A stretch of DNA of 40,791 nt, from assembly GCA_015067315.1 (NCBI GenBank), contig SVMR01000017.1:1-40791 (forward strand). The letters run 5' to 3'. A model generated the notes under the pieces. The model saw only the letters and a program-made list of their open reading frames with translations, searched no databases and was not told where the DNA came from. This document shows positions 14,890 through 23,329 of this stretch, one piece after another. A program made the translations under genes and the position numbers. Position 1 is the first letter of the stretch; each line of letters begins with the position of its first letter. The stretch comes from Oscillospiraceae bacterium (GTDB lineage: Bacteria; Bacillota; Clostridia; Oscillospirales; Ruminococcaceae).

Positions 14890-16092
14890 TTACCTCGCCG
14901 CTTCCAGCATATTTTCTATAAAAATCCCGTAGCCCTTTGTCGGGTCGTTGACGAAAACGTGGGTCACGGCGCCAATTAATTTTCCGTCCTGAATAATAGG
15001 GGAGCCGCTCATACCCTGAACGATTCCGCCGGTGAGTTCAAGTAGTTCTTCGTCAACAACTCTGATGACCATGTTTTTTGTCATGCTGCCGTCGGAAAGG
15101 CTGACTTTTTCGATTACGATATCGTATTCTTCCGCTTTTGTTCCGCTTAAAGTCGAGAGAATAACAGCCGCGCCTTCATAAATTTCCTGCTTCGGAGCAA
15201 CGGGCATTTCGATACCTTCAATTTCGTATTCCAAAGTGCCGTAAAGTCCGGTTTCGTTGTTTCTTTTCACGATTCCGAGGTTTTCTTTTCCGGTGAAAGC
15301 GCCGCTGAGTTCGCCGGGAGCGCCGGCAGTTCCTTTTTTGATTTTTGTAATTGCCGCTTCAACAATTTCACCGCTTGAAAAGGGGAGAACTGTTCCGGTG
15401 TCGGTGTCGCAGACGGCGTGTCCAAGCCCCGCAAAATAAAGATTTTCCGGGTCATAAAAAGTCAGAGTTCCGATTCCCGCGGAGCTGTCGCGGACCCAGA
15501 AACCGGCTTTGTAACCGCTTTTATCCTCGAGCATTTCCGGAGTTATTGTTACGGAAACCGTTACGCCGTTTCTGTTTACCGAAAAATCCAAGGTTTTTCC
15601 GCCGCTGTTTTCTATTATCTCTGCAACGTCCTCGTTCCGGAAGACCGGAACCCCGTCGATTTCCGTAATCAGATCTCCTTCAAGAAGTCCGGCTTCCTTT
15701 GCGGGACAACGGTATCCTTTTTCGGTGTTGATTTTTGAAAAATCGACAACGAGCACGCCGTCGGTAAACATTTTTACCCCAAAAGGCGTTCCGCAGACTC
15801 TGACGATTTTTTCCTCCGTAACGGTTACGTCAACTTCACGGACGGGGAAGATTCCGAGAAGTTTTGCCGTCGCTTTGTAAGAATCGTTCTGTTCGTTGAA
15901 AACCGTTCTTGCGTTTCCGGAATTTTCTTCAAACACAATGAATTTTCCGTATGATGAAGCGATTGAAATCCGGTTTCCGTCGGAATAGAATTTTTCCGGA
16001 AGAATCTCATCGAAAACCGAAACCGAAGCGATTGTAAGAACGGCAAAAACGGAAAAAGCTGCCGCAAATTTTCTGTAAAATCTGTAAATCAA
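14890..16092 (-). CDS. spoIVB: SpoIVB serine peptidase (S55)
   Basis: 400 aa from the TTG at 16092, chosen for the AGGAGGTG 6 nt upstream; the longer reading has no site. A membrane anchor (about 10-25) is followed by a PDZ domain (about 100-185, with AKEAGLLEGDLITEIDG) and the S55 peptidase domain. The catalytic His lies in AGLGHAVCD (about residue 225) and the nucleophile in QGMSGSPIIQ (about 364); the terminal AVTHVFVNDPTKGYGIFIE is strongly conserved. SpoIVB is secreted from the forespore and cleaves SpoIVFA, releasing SpoIVFB to process pro-sigma-K. The likely partner pair lies at 35955-37216. A dispersed repeat occupies its 3' UTR. Confidence 0.96.
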   Translation of the reverse strand: MIYRFYRKFAAAFSVFAVLTIASVSVFDEILPEKFYSDGNRISIASSYGKFIVFEENSGNARTVFNEQNDSYKATAKLLGIFPVREVDVTVTEEKIVRVCGTPFGVKMFTDGVLVVDFSKINTEKGYRCPAKEAGLLEGDLITEIDGVPVFRNEDVAEIIENSGGKTLDFSVNRNGVTVSVTITPEMLEDKSGYKAGFWVRDSSAGIGTLTFYDPENLYFAGLGHAVCDTDTGTVLPFSSGEIVEAAITKIKKGTAGAPGELSGAFTGKENLGIVKRNNETGLYGTLEYEIEGIEMPVAPKQEIYEGAAVILSTLSGTKAEEYDIVIEKVSLSDGSMTKNMVIRVVDEELLELTGGIVQGMSGSPIIQDGKLIGAVTHVFVNDPTKGYGIFIENMLEAAR

Positions 16093-16238
16093 AATTTCAC
16101 CTCCTTTAAAAATTATTTTTCCGAAGTTGCGTTTTAATATTTGCGCCAATCTTTTGCTTGATTATTGCCCGAAAAAGACATATAATATTGTTATAAAAAA
16201 TAAATTTAATATTTTATAAAGAATTTTTAAAAAACCTC

Positions 16239-16268
16239 TTGACGAGCATATATACTTTATGGTATAGT
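16239..16268 (+). promoter_or_regulatory. Promoter of the rpmG-secE-nusG-rplKA operon
   Basis: TTGACG (16239-16244) and TATAGT (16263-16268), 18-nt spacer. The -10 element lies inside the palindrome GGTATAGTATATATACC (16261-16277), which could also be a protein-binding site. Confidence 0.72.
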
Positions 16269-16284
16269 ATATATACCTCTAAAA

Positions 16285-16312
16285 GGGTTTATTTTTTTGC
16301 GCAAAAAAACCC
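16285..16312 (+). promoter_or_regulatory. 5'-end hairpin of the rpmG transcript
   Basis: GGGTTT...TTTTTTGC folds back on GCAAAAAAACCC (a T/A-rich stem capped by GC and closed by GGG/CCC). It would lie within the first 40 nt of the transcript. No T run follows, so it is unlikely to be a terminator; mRNA stabilisation is possible. Confidence 0.5.
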
Positions 16313-16364
16313 GTGTCCTTTAATATGAGGGAGGCAAAAATTCCAAGAATCAGGAGGTGCCGCA

Positions 16365-16514
16365 ATGCGAGTCAAAATAGTGTTGGCATGCACTGAGTGC
16401 AAGCAACGCAACTACACAACCAAGAAAAACAAAAAGAACGATCCGGACAGACTTGAAATGAATAAATATTGCAGGTTCTGCCGTAAACACACGCTCCACA
16501 AAGAGACGAAGTAA
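16365..16514 (+). CDS. rpmG: 50S ribosomal protein L33 (zinc-binding form)
   Basis: 49 aa, [20 protein letters not shown] through the C-terminal HTLHKETK. The two CxxC pairs (C9/C12 in ACTEC and C36/C39 in YCRFCRKH, approximate numbering) mark the zinc-containing C+ form of L33. The start follows CAGGAGGTG. It is the first gene of the rpmG-secE-nusG-rplK-rplA operon, an arrangement usual in Firmicutes. Confidence 0.95.
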   Translation: MRVKIVLACTECKQRNYTTKKNKKNDPDRLEMNKYCRFCRKHTLHKETK

Positions 16515-16535
16515 GGAAAGGAAGAGGTATTAACC

Positions 16536-16757
16536 GTGGCTAATGAAAATACTGCGAAAAAGCCGTCCCTTTTCTCAAGAGTAAAACGTTTCTTCAAAGA
16601 CATCCGTGGTGAGTTCAAAAAAATTGCATGGCCCGGCAAAAAACAGGTCATCAACAACACCACTGTTGTAATTGTAGTCGTTATCATCTCTTCAATCGGC
16701 ATCAGCCTTATTGACTATTTCTTTGGTCTTATCGTAAGGCTGTTCTTCGGCTCTTAA
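16536..16757 (+). CDS. secE: Preprotein translocase subunit SecE
   Basis: 73 aa from the GTG at 16536, behind GGAAGAGG. Single-helix SecE form: a charged amphipathic segment with the conserved RGEFKKIAWPGKKQV, then one membrane helix (VVIVVVIISSIGISLIDYFF). SecE clamps the SecY channel. Its place between rpmG and nusG is diagnostic. Confidence 0.96.
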   Translation: MANENTAKKPSLFSRVKRFFKDIRGEFKKIAWPGKKQVINNTTVVIVVVIISSIGISLIDYFFGLIVRLFFGS

Positions 16758-16778
16758 TGCGCGAAAGGAACTGAGTTT

Positions 16779-17300
16779 ATGTCTGAAACTCCTAAATGGT
16801 ATGTTGTCCATACTTATTCCGGTTACGAAAACAAGGTATCCGAGAATATTGAAAAGGTAATCGAAAATAAACGTTTTAAAGACCTTATTTTCGATGTAAG
16901 CGTCCCGACCGAAACTATCGTTGAGGTTAACGACAACAAAAAGCGTGAAGTGGAACGCAAAATTTTTCCGGGCTATGTCCTCGTAAAGATGATTCTTACG
17001 GACGAATCCTGGTACGTTGTCAGAAACACCCGCGGTGTAACCGGCTTTGTAGGTCCTGCTTCCAAACCCGTACCGCTCAGCGAAGAAGAGGTTGCAAAAC
17101 TTGGAATAGGATCCAGGTCGGTCGAAGTAAAATATGCCGTCGGCGACATCGTATCCATTATAGGTGGTCCGCTTGAAGGATTTGAGGGAACCGTTGAATC
17201 AATCAACATTCCCGACAACAAAGTTCGTGTAATCGTGTCCATGTTCGGACGCGATACCCCTGCCGAGCTTGAGCTTGAGCAGGTTGCTCGCAAAGATTGA
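16779..17300 (+). CDS. nusG: Transcription elongation/antitermination factor NusG
   Basis: 173 aa, standard length. The NGN domain begins KWYVVHTYSGYENKV and includes RKIFPGYVLVKM and VRNTRGVTGFVG; the C-terminal KOW domain begins near VGDIVSIIGGPLEGFEGTV. NusG binds RNA polymerase and couples it to ribosomes or Rho. It starts 21 nt after secE and is followed by a structured 130-nt spacer before rplK. Confidence 0.97.
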   Translation: MSETPKWYVVHTYSGYENKVSENIEKVIENKRFKDLIFDVSVPTETIVEVNDNKKREVERKIFPGYVLVKMILTDESWYVVRNTRGVTGFVGPASKPVPLSEEEVAKLGIGSRSVEVKYAVGDIVSIIGGPLEGFEGTVESINIPDNKVRVIVSMFGRDTPAELELEQVARKD

Positions 17301-17430
17301 TTACTTTTTGAGGTAGTCGGCCAAAACGGCCGGCGAACGCAGAATATAGGTATTCTGCGTGTGGGAGGAATCGAAAATCTTTTCAATCGGTTCCGTTTGA
17401 CCACGTAATGGTTGGAGGTTTGTAAAAACA
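17301..17430 (+). promoter_or_regulatory. Structured rplK leader, candidate L1 autoregulatory site
   Basis: The nusG-rplK spacer contains two strong hairpins, GTCGGCC/GGCCGGC (17317-17333) and CGCAGAATA/TATTCTGCG (17338-17359). A third imperfect stem, GTGGGAGGAATC, then a GAAAA/TTTTC hairpin, then CCACGTAATGG (17361-17411), ends just before the ribosome binding site. In E. coli, L1 represses the L11-L1 operon by binding a 23S-like site before rplK; the short helix with asymmetric loop here could be the equivalent. The first hairpins may pause or partly terminate transcription. The L1 assignment is inference. Confidence 0.5.
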
Positions 17431-17856
17431 ATGGCACAGAAAGTTATTGGCTTAATTAAGCTGCAAATTCCGGGTGGCAAAGCCACTCCCGCACCGCCTG
17501 TTGGTCCTGCACTTGGCCAGCACGGTGTAAACATCATGGCGTTCACCAAAGAATTCAACGAACGCACCAAAAACGATATCGGCATGATCATCCCTGTCGT
17601 TATCACTGTATATGCTGACCACAGCTTCTCGTTCATCACCAAAACCCCGCCTGCAGCAGTTCTTATCAAAAAAGCTGCTAACATCACCAAGGCTTCCGGT
17701 GCTCCGAACAAAACCAAAGTAGCATCCATCACTTCCGAACAGTGCCGCAAAATTGCTGAAACCAAGATGCCTGACCTTAACGCAGCATCTGTTGAAGCAG
17801 CAATGAGCATGGTAGCTGGTACCGCTCGTTCCATGGGCGTTACCGTTGAAGACTAA
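17431..17856 (+). CDS. rplK: 50S ribosomal protein L11
   Basis: 141 aa, full length. N-terminal domain with [27 protein letters not shown] and the C-terminal rRNA-binding domain with [13 protein letters not shown] and the terminal [12 protein letters not shown], all typical of L11, which binds the GTPase-associated region of 23S rRNA. ATG behind TTGGAGG. rplA follows after 19 nt. Confidence 0.97.
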   Translation: MAQKVIGLIKLQIPGGKATPAPPVGPALGQHGVNIMAFTKEFNERTKNDIGMIIPVVITVYADHSFSFITKTPPAAVLIKKAANITKASGAPNKTKVASITSEQCRKIAETKMPDLNAASVEAAMSMVAGTARSMGVTVED

Positions 17857-17875
17857 GTGAAGGAGGTTAGCATTA

Positions 17876-18568
17876 ATGAAACACGGAAAAAAATATGTTG
17901 AAAGCACTAAGCTTGTTGAACATGCTAAACTCTACGAAGCAAACGAAGCTCTCGAGCTCGCTTGCAAAACTGCAACTGCAAAATTCGACGAAACCGTTGA
18001 ATGCCACGTTCGTCTCGGCGTTGACTCCCGTCACGCTGACCAGCAGGTTCGTGGTGCAGTAGTTCTTCCTAACGGAACCGGTAAAGAAGTTAAAGTTCTC
18101 GTTTTCGCAAAAGGCGACAAAGTTCAGGCTGCTCTTGATGCAGGCGCTGAATATGCCGGTGCAGAAGAATACATGCAGAAAATCATGTCCGAAGGTTGGA
18201 TGGATTTTGACGTAGTTATCGCTTCTCCCGATATGATGGGCGTTGTTGGTAGACTCGGTAAAATCCTTGGCCCGAGAGGCCTTATGCCTAACCCCAAAGC
18301 AGGTACTGTAACCCCCGATGTTGCTAAAGCTGTTAAAGAAGCTAAAGCAGGTAAAATCGAGTACCGTCTCGACAAAACCAACATCATCCACTGCCCGATC
18401 GGTAAAGCTTCCTTTGGCGTTGAAAAACTCCAGGAAAACTTTGACACTCTTATGGGTGCAATTGTTAAAGCAAAACCCGCAGCAGCAAAAGGTCAGTACG
18501 TTAAATCCTGCGTTGTTTCCGCAACCATGGGCCCCGGCGTAAAGATCAACCCTGCAAGATTTGTGTAA
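17876..18568 (+). CDS. rplA: 50S ribosomal protein L1
   Basis: 230 aa, full length. The first segment ([20 protein letters not shown]), the [30 protein letters not shown]-type core and the terminal [12 protein letters not shown] identify L1 of the ribosomal L1 stalk; in other bacteria it also represses its own operon. The start follows AAGGAGG. A strong terminator follows 26 nt after the stop; rplJ and rplL, which usually come next, are absent here and rplJ begins at the left edge of the window on the other strand. Confidence 0.97.
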   Translation: MKHGKKYVESTKLVEHAKLYEANEALELACKTATAKFDETVECHVRLGVDSRHADQQVRGAVVLPNGTGKEVKVLVFAKGDKVQAALDAGAEYAGAEEYMQKIMSEGWMDFDVVIASPDMMGVVGRLGKILGPRGLMPNPKAGTVTPDVAKAVKEAKAGKIEYRLDKTNIIHCPIGKASFGVEKLQENFDTLMGAIVKAKPAAAKGQYVKSCVVSATMGPGVKINPARFV

Positions 18569-18593
18569 TTCATAACACATATTAAATAAAAAA

Positions 18594-18622
18594 ATCCCGC
18601 CGATTCCGGCGGGATTTTTTTA
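18594..18622 (+). terminator. Terminator of the rpmG-rplA operon
   Basis: Perfect stem ATCCCGCCG/CGGCGGGAT (18594-18615) followed by seven T residues; the left side is also A-rich. Confidence 0.92.
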
Positions 18623-18669
18623 TTTGAAAATACGGAAAAACCGCATGAGCATCAGTTTTTATTAAAAAT

Positions 18670-18695
18670 GAGCACCGCGATAAAACACGGTGCTC
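18670..18695 (-). terminator. Terminator of the XRE membrane regulator gene
   Basis: Stem GAGCACCG/CGGTGCTC, followed on the minus strand by ATTTTTAAT. It lies just beyond the stop codon of the minus-strand gene. Confidence 0.75.
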
Positions 18696-18699
18696 AAAA

Positions 18700-19362
18700 T
18701 TATTTTTTGGCGCATCCGAAGAAGATAAGAACCGCTCCGAAGATATGAAGTATTGTGTGTTCACAAAGAAAAACATAATAATTAATAAAAATTGAATGCA
18801 AAGCGGTAAGAGTATTGAAAATCCTTAAACCGAGAAACTGGAAAATCATAAAACCGCTTGTGCAGACGGAAACAATTATTCCGAAAACAAGGAAAGCAAT
18901 GCGAAGTTTTTTGTTTTCAATATAAAGACCGCTTATGTAAGAAATAAGCGCGGGAATTCCGATTCCGGCGAAAGCAACGGTAAGAGGTTTCCATACAAAA
19001 ACATAAAATGCACTGTAAAAAAAGTCATAAGTAAAAGTGACATAATCCTGAAACATTTTTTCAATAAGAATCATTGTAAGGGAAGATAAAATATAAAAAA
19101 GGGTAAAAGCGATTCCGATATAAAGATGTGATTTTTTGCCCCGGAGTTCTTTGATTCCTTTCGGAATTCCGTCAACAAGTTCGTCAATGCTGATATCAAA
19201 AATCTGCGCCATTTTTGTAAGAGTTTCGATATCCGGTTCGGTCTTTCCGTTTTCCCAATTTGAAACCGCCTGGCGGGTGACGTTCAGTTTTTCGGAAAGT
19301 TCGTCCTGGGTTATTTTCAGTTTCTTTCTCATTTTCTTTATGTTTTCGCCGACATTGGTCAT
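18700..19362 (-). CDS. XRE-family regulator with C-terminal membrane domain
   Basis: 220 aa from the ATG at 19362, which lies behind AGAGGTGA; an in-frame GTG at 19371 is part of that site. The N-terminal helix-turn-helix (about 4-60) reads NIKKMRKKLKITQDELSEKL and VTRQAVSNWENGKTEPD, a Cro/CI-type DNA-binding domain. A short linker (GIPKGIKELRGKK) leads to four or five membrane helices (about 78-215). Such membrane-tethered regulators may sense the envelope; ligand and targets are unknown. A similar protein lies at 37233-37940. Single gene. Confidence 0.85.
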   Translation of the reverse strand: MTNVGENIKKMRKKLKITQDELSEKLNVTRQAVSNWENGKTEPDIETLTKMAQIFDISIDELVDGIPKGIKELRGKKSHLYIGIAFTLFYILSSLTMILIEKMFQDYVTFTYDFFYSAFYVFVWKPLTVAFAGIGIPALISYISGLYIENKKLRIAFLVFGIIVSVCTSGFMIFQFLGLRIFNTLTALHSIFINYYVFLCEHTILHIFGAVLIFFGCAKK

Positions 19363-19451
19363 ATATTTCACCTCTTTCTATGATTTGATTATATCACAGA
19401 AGCTAAAAAAGTCACGCAACGTTTTATTGCATACCATAAAAAAGCATAAAA

Positions 19452-19481
19452 AAGCCCTTCGCAGAAGCGAAGGGCTTTTTT
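19452..19481 (-). terminator. Terminator of the PFOR gene
   Basis: Perfect stem GCCCTTCGC/GCGAAGGGC (19454-19475, AGAA loop) with A and T runs on either side. It lies 25 nt beyond the PFOR stop codon. Confidence 0.92.
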
Positions 19482-19499
19482 GTTTTATATCTGCAAGGA

Positions 19500-22400
19500 T
19501 TATTTGCCTGCAAGTTTTTCAAGATGTTCGTATTTTTCAGCGGCGTTTTTCTCTGCTTTGTCGAAGAGAACTTCGGCTCTGTCGGGGAATGCGCGCATAA
19601 GGCTGGAATAACGGACTTCGCTCTTGATGAATTCTTTATAGTCTGCGGAAGGCGCGGCGGAATCAAGCTGGAAGGGATTTTCGCCTTTTTCAGCAAGTCT
19701 GGGGTCAAAGCGGAAGAGATGCCAGTAACCTGCTTCAACAGCGCGTTTTTCTTCTGCCATTGCGTTGCCCATGCCGCCTTTGATACCGTGGTTGATGCAG
19801 GGTGCGTAAGCAATGATGAGGGAAGGACCGTCATAAGCTTCTGCTTCGGAGATTGCTTTAACTGCCTGTGCCATGTTTGCGCCCTGTGCGATCTGTGCAA
19901 CGTAGATGTAACCGTAGCTCATTGCGATTGCCGCAAGGTCTTTCTTCTTGACGTCTTTGCCTGCTGCAGCGAACTGTGCAACTGCGCCGGTAGGAGTTGC
20001 TTTGGAAGACTGACCGCCGGTGTTGGAATAAACTTCGGTGTCGAATACGAGAACGTTGATGTTTCTGCCGGAAGCAAGAACATGGTCAAGACCGCCGAAA
20101 CCGATGTCGTATGCCCAACCGTCGCCGCCGAATGCCCAGACGGATTTTTTGGCGAGGTAGTTTTTGCCTTTGAGGATTGCTTTTGCTTTGTCGCAATCGC
20201 ATGCAGTGAGAGCTTCAACAAGTTCCTTGGTTGCAACAGCGTTTGCTTCGCCGTCGTTAAGAGTTTCGAGGTAGTTGTTTGCGGCGTTTACTGCAGCGGG
20301 GTTGGTGCCGTTTTCTGCAACGTCTTTAACTTTTGCAATGTAGCTGCTGCGGATTGCTTCCTGGCCGAGGAACATACCGTAACCGTATTCTGCGTTATCC
20401 TCGAAGAGGGAGTTTGCCCATGCGGGACCTTTTCCTTCCGCGTTCTTGGTATAAGGAGTAGAAGGTGCGGAACCGCCCCAGATGGAGGAACAGCCGGTTG
20501 CGTTTGCAATATACATTCTGTCGCCGAAGAGCTGGGTTACGAGTTTTGCGTAAGGAGTTTCGCCGCATCCTGCGCAAGCGCCGGAGAATTCAAGAAGAGG
20601 ACGGCGGAACTGGGAACCTTTAAGGGTGTTTGCTTTGAATTTCTGTGCAACTTCGATTTTTTCGGGGATATCAACACCGTAATCGAAAACTTTCTGTTCG
20701 GAAAGCTGGCTGTCAAGAGCTTTCATTTCGAGAGCTTTAACGCCTTTTTTGCCGGGGCAGACGTTTACGCAGGAACCGCAGCCAGTGCAGTCGAGAGCGG
20801 AAACGGTGAGAGCGAATTTTTTGTCTGCAAGACCGGTCATGGGAAGGGATTTTGTGCCTTCGGGAGCGTTTGCAAGTTCAGCATCGTCAAGAACAACGGG
20901 TCTGATTGCGGCATGAGGGCATACATAGGAGCACATGTTGCACTGGATGCAGTTTTCGGGAAGCCATGCGGGAACGTCAACTGCTATTCCGCGTTTTTCG
21001 TAAGCGGCGGAACCTGCGGGGAAGGTACCGTCTTCGCGTCCGGAGAATACGGAAACAGGAAGTTTATCGCCTTTCTGTGCGGAAACGGGAACAAGAATGC
21101 TGTTGATGAAATCAACGATTTCTTTATCTTCGCCGGTTGCAACAGGGGTGGGGATTGCGCCTTCCGCTTTTGCCCATTCGTCTGCGGGATAATTAACTTT
21201 GGTGAAGCTGGTCATGCCGCGTTCGATTGCTTTATAGTTCATTTCAACAACAGCGTCGCCTTTTTTGCCGTAGCTTGCGAATGCCGCGTCTTTCATGAAT
21301 TTTTCTGCTTCCTCTGCGGGGATAATTCCGGTGATTTTGAAGAAAGCGGACTGGAGAATGGTGTTGATTCTTCCGTTAAGACCGATTTCTTTTGCAATGG
21401 AGATACCGTCGATGGTGTAAAGTTCAATTTCGTTTTCAGCGATGAAGCGTTTTACGTCACCGGGAAGACGGGCGGAAAGTTCTTCAAGATCCCATCCGCA
21501 GTTGAGAAGGAATTTGCCGCCTTTTTTAAGAACAGCGGTCATATCGTATTTATCAACATAGGAGGGGTTGTGGCATGCAACAAAGTCTGCTTTGTTGATG
21601 TAATAGGTGGATTTGATGGGGGATTTTCCGAAACGGAGGTGGGAAATTGTTACGCCGCCGGATTTTTTGGAGTCGTATGCAAAATATCCCTGCGCATAAA
21701 GATCGGTATGGTCGCCGATGATTTTGATGGAGTTTTTGTTTGCGCCAACGGTACCGTCGGAACCGAGACCCCAGAACATGCAGCTCATGTTGCCTGCGGG
21801 AGTGGTATCGGGGTTCTCTTTAACTTCAAGGGAAAGGTTGGTGACGTCGTCTTCAATACCGAGAGTGAAGGTGTGTTTGCCGTTTGCTTCTGCGTTGCGG
21901 TAAACGGAAATGATCTGTGCAGGGGTGGTGTCCTTGCTGCCAAGACCGTAACGGCCGCCAAGAAGTTCAACGTTTTCAAATCTGGTTCCGCGAACTGCTG
22001 CTGCAACATCAAGATAAAGAGGTTCGCCTATGGAACCGGGTTCTTTGGTTCTGTCAAGAACGGTTACGGTTTTTGCGGTTTCGGGGATTGCATCAATGAA
22101 ATGGCATTTGCTGAAAGGTCTGTAAAGACGGACTTTGACAAGACCGTATTTGCCGCCGTTTGCGTTGAGGTAATCGATGGTTTCTTCAATGGTGTCGCAA
22201 ACGGAACCCATTGCTACGATAACGTGTTCTGCGTCCGGTGCGCCATAATAGTTGAAGAGTTTGTAATCGGTGCCGATTTCTGCGTTTACTTTGTTCATGT
22301 AATCTTCAACAACAGCGGGAAGGGCATCGTAGAATTTGTTGGATGCTTCGCGTGCCTGGAAGAAGATATCGGGGTTCTGTGCGGTACCGCGGGTTACGGG

Positions 22401-23036
22401 GTGGTTGGGGTTAAGTGCATGTTCGCGGAATGCTTCGATTGCATCGAAATCAGCGAGTTTTGCAAGCTGGTCATAATCCCAGACTTCGATTTTCTGGATT
22501 TCATGAGAAGTTCTGAAACCGTCGAAGAAATGAAGGAAGGGAACGCGGCCTTTGATTGCGGAAAGATGTGCAACAGCGCCGAGATCCATAACTTCCTGGG
22601 GGTTGCCGGAGCAAAGCATTGCAAAACCGGTCTGGCGGCATGCATAAACGTCGGAATGGTCGCCGAAGATGCTGAGCGCATGGGATGCAAGAGCTCTTGC
22701 GGAAACGTTGATAACTCCGGGAAGAAGTTCGCCGGCGATTTTATACATGTTCGGGATCATAAGAAGAAGACCCTGGGATGCGGTGAAAGTGGTGGTAAGA
22801 GCACCTGCTGCAAGGGAACCGTGAACGGAACCTGCCGCACCTGCTTCGGACTGCATTTCGGTAACCTGAACTTTGTTGCCAAAGATATTGGTTTTTCCGT
22901 TTGCTGCCCATTTGTCAGCAAGCTCTGCCATTACGGAAGAGGGGGTAATGGGATAGATTGCTGCAACATCGGTAAAAGCGTAAGAAACATGAGCGGCAGC
23001 GGTGTTGCCGTCCATAGTTTTTTTGGAACGTGCCAA
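19500..23036 (-). CDS. nifJ: Pyruvate:ferredoxin (flavodoxin) oxidoreductase, single-chain
   Basis: 1178 aa, the full length of single-polypeptide PFOR. It oxidises pyruvate and CoA to acetyl-CoA and CO2, reducing ferredoxin. Domain order: pyruvate-binding domain I (from DVAAIYPITPSSVMAE), domains II-III, ferredoxin-like domain with two [4Fe-4S] motifs (CIQCNMCSYVCP near residue 697 and CTGCGSCVNVCPG near 755), then the thiamine-diphosphate domain with CAGCGETPYAKL, TGCSSIWGG, GGDGWAYDIGFGGLDH and DTEVYSNTGGQ. The TTG start follows GGAG at 11 nt. The gene has its own terminator. The enzyme is oxygen-sensitive and characteristic of strict anaerobes. Confidence 0.97.
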   Translation of the reverse strand: MARSKKTMDGNTAAAHVSYAFTDVAAIYPITPSSVMAELADKWAANGKTNIFGNKVQVTEMQSEAGAAGSVHGSLAAGALTTTFTASQGLLLMIPNMYKIAGELLPGVINVSARALASHALSIFGDHSDVYACRQTGFAMLCSGNPQEVMDLGAVAHLSAIKGRVPFLHFFDGFRTSHEIQKIEVWDYDQLAKLADFDAIEAFREHALNPNHPVTRGTAQNPDIFFQAREASNKFYDALPAVVEDYMNKVNAEIGTDYKLFNYYGAPDAEHVIVAMGSVCDTIEETIDYLNANGGKYGLVKVRLYRPFSKCHFIDAIPETAKTVTVLDRTKEPGSIGEPLYLDVAAAVRGTRFENVELLGGRYGLGSKDTTPAQIISVYRNAEANGKHTFTLGIEDDVTNLSLEVKENPDTTPAGNMSCMFWGLGSDGTVGANKNSIKIIGDHTDLYAQGYFAYDSKKSGGVTISHLRFGKSPIKSTYYINKADFVACHNPSYVDKYDMTAVLKKGGKFLLNCGWDLEELSARLPGDVKRFIAENEIELYTIDGISIAKEIGLNGRINTILQSAFFKITGIIPAEEAEKFMKDAAFASYGKKGDAVVEMNYKAIERGMTSFTKVNYPADEWAKAEGAIPTPVATGEDKEIVDFINSILVPVSAQKGDKLPVSVFSGREDGTFPAGSAAYEKRGIAVDVPAWLPENCIQCNMCSYVCPHAAIRPVVLDDAELANAPEGTKSLPMTGLADKKFALTVSALDCTGCGSCVNVCPGKKGVKALEMKALDSQLSEQKVFDYGVDIPEKIEVAQKFKANTLKGSQFRRPLLEFSGACAGCGETPYAKLVTQLFGDRMYIANATGCSSIWGGSAPSTPYTKNAEGKGPAWANSLFEDNAEYGYGMFLGQEAIRSSYIAKVKDVAENGTNPAAVNAANNYLETLNDGEANAVATKELVEALTACDCDKAKAILKGKNYLAKKSVWAFGGDGWAYDIGFGGLDHVLASGRNINVLVFDTEVYSNTGGQSSKATPTGAVAQFAAAGKDVKKKDLAAIAMSYGYIYVAQIAQGANMAQAVKAISEAEAYDGPSLIIAYAPCINHGIKGGMGNAMAEEKRAVEAGYWHLFRFDPRLAEKGENPFQLDSAAPSADYKEFIKSEVRYSSLMRAFPDRAEVLFDKAEKNAAEKYEHLEKLAGK

Positions 23037-23258
23037 TGTATTTTCAACTCCTTTTTTAAATAAACATAATTGAACATCATAATATTATCATGTATTGATG
23101 AATCTTTCAAATGTTTTTTTAAAACTTATATAAACTTACAAAAATATTTACAAAATATTATAAATTTTAATCCACAATCCAAAAAAACATAAAGGCGAAA
23201 AACGTCGTATTATAAAAAATGACGAAGGCTGCCGAAGCTTTTATATTTATATAGTATA

Positions 23259-23287
23259 TTGAAATTTAATGCTTTTTATAGTATAAT
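23259..23287 (+). promoter_or_regulatory. Promoter of the hprK-led gene run
   Basis: TTGAAA (23259-23264) and TATAAT (23282-23287), 17-nt spacer, about 45 nt before hprK. The rest of the 293-bp gap between PFOR and hprK is strongly A+T-rich; I see no other clear element in it. Confidence 0.75.
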
Positions 23288-23329
23288 ATTATAGGTTTAC
23301 TATATAAATGAAACGGAGGCAAAATTAAA

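Noticed and set aside
19524-23063. A 1179-codon open frame on the plus strand opposite the PFOR gene
   Set aside because: It is the exact antisense of a confident enzyme gene, has a Cys/Phe/Gly-rich composition with no family pattern and no ribosome binding site. It arises from the codon choice of PFOR.
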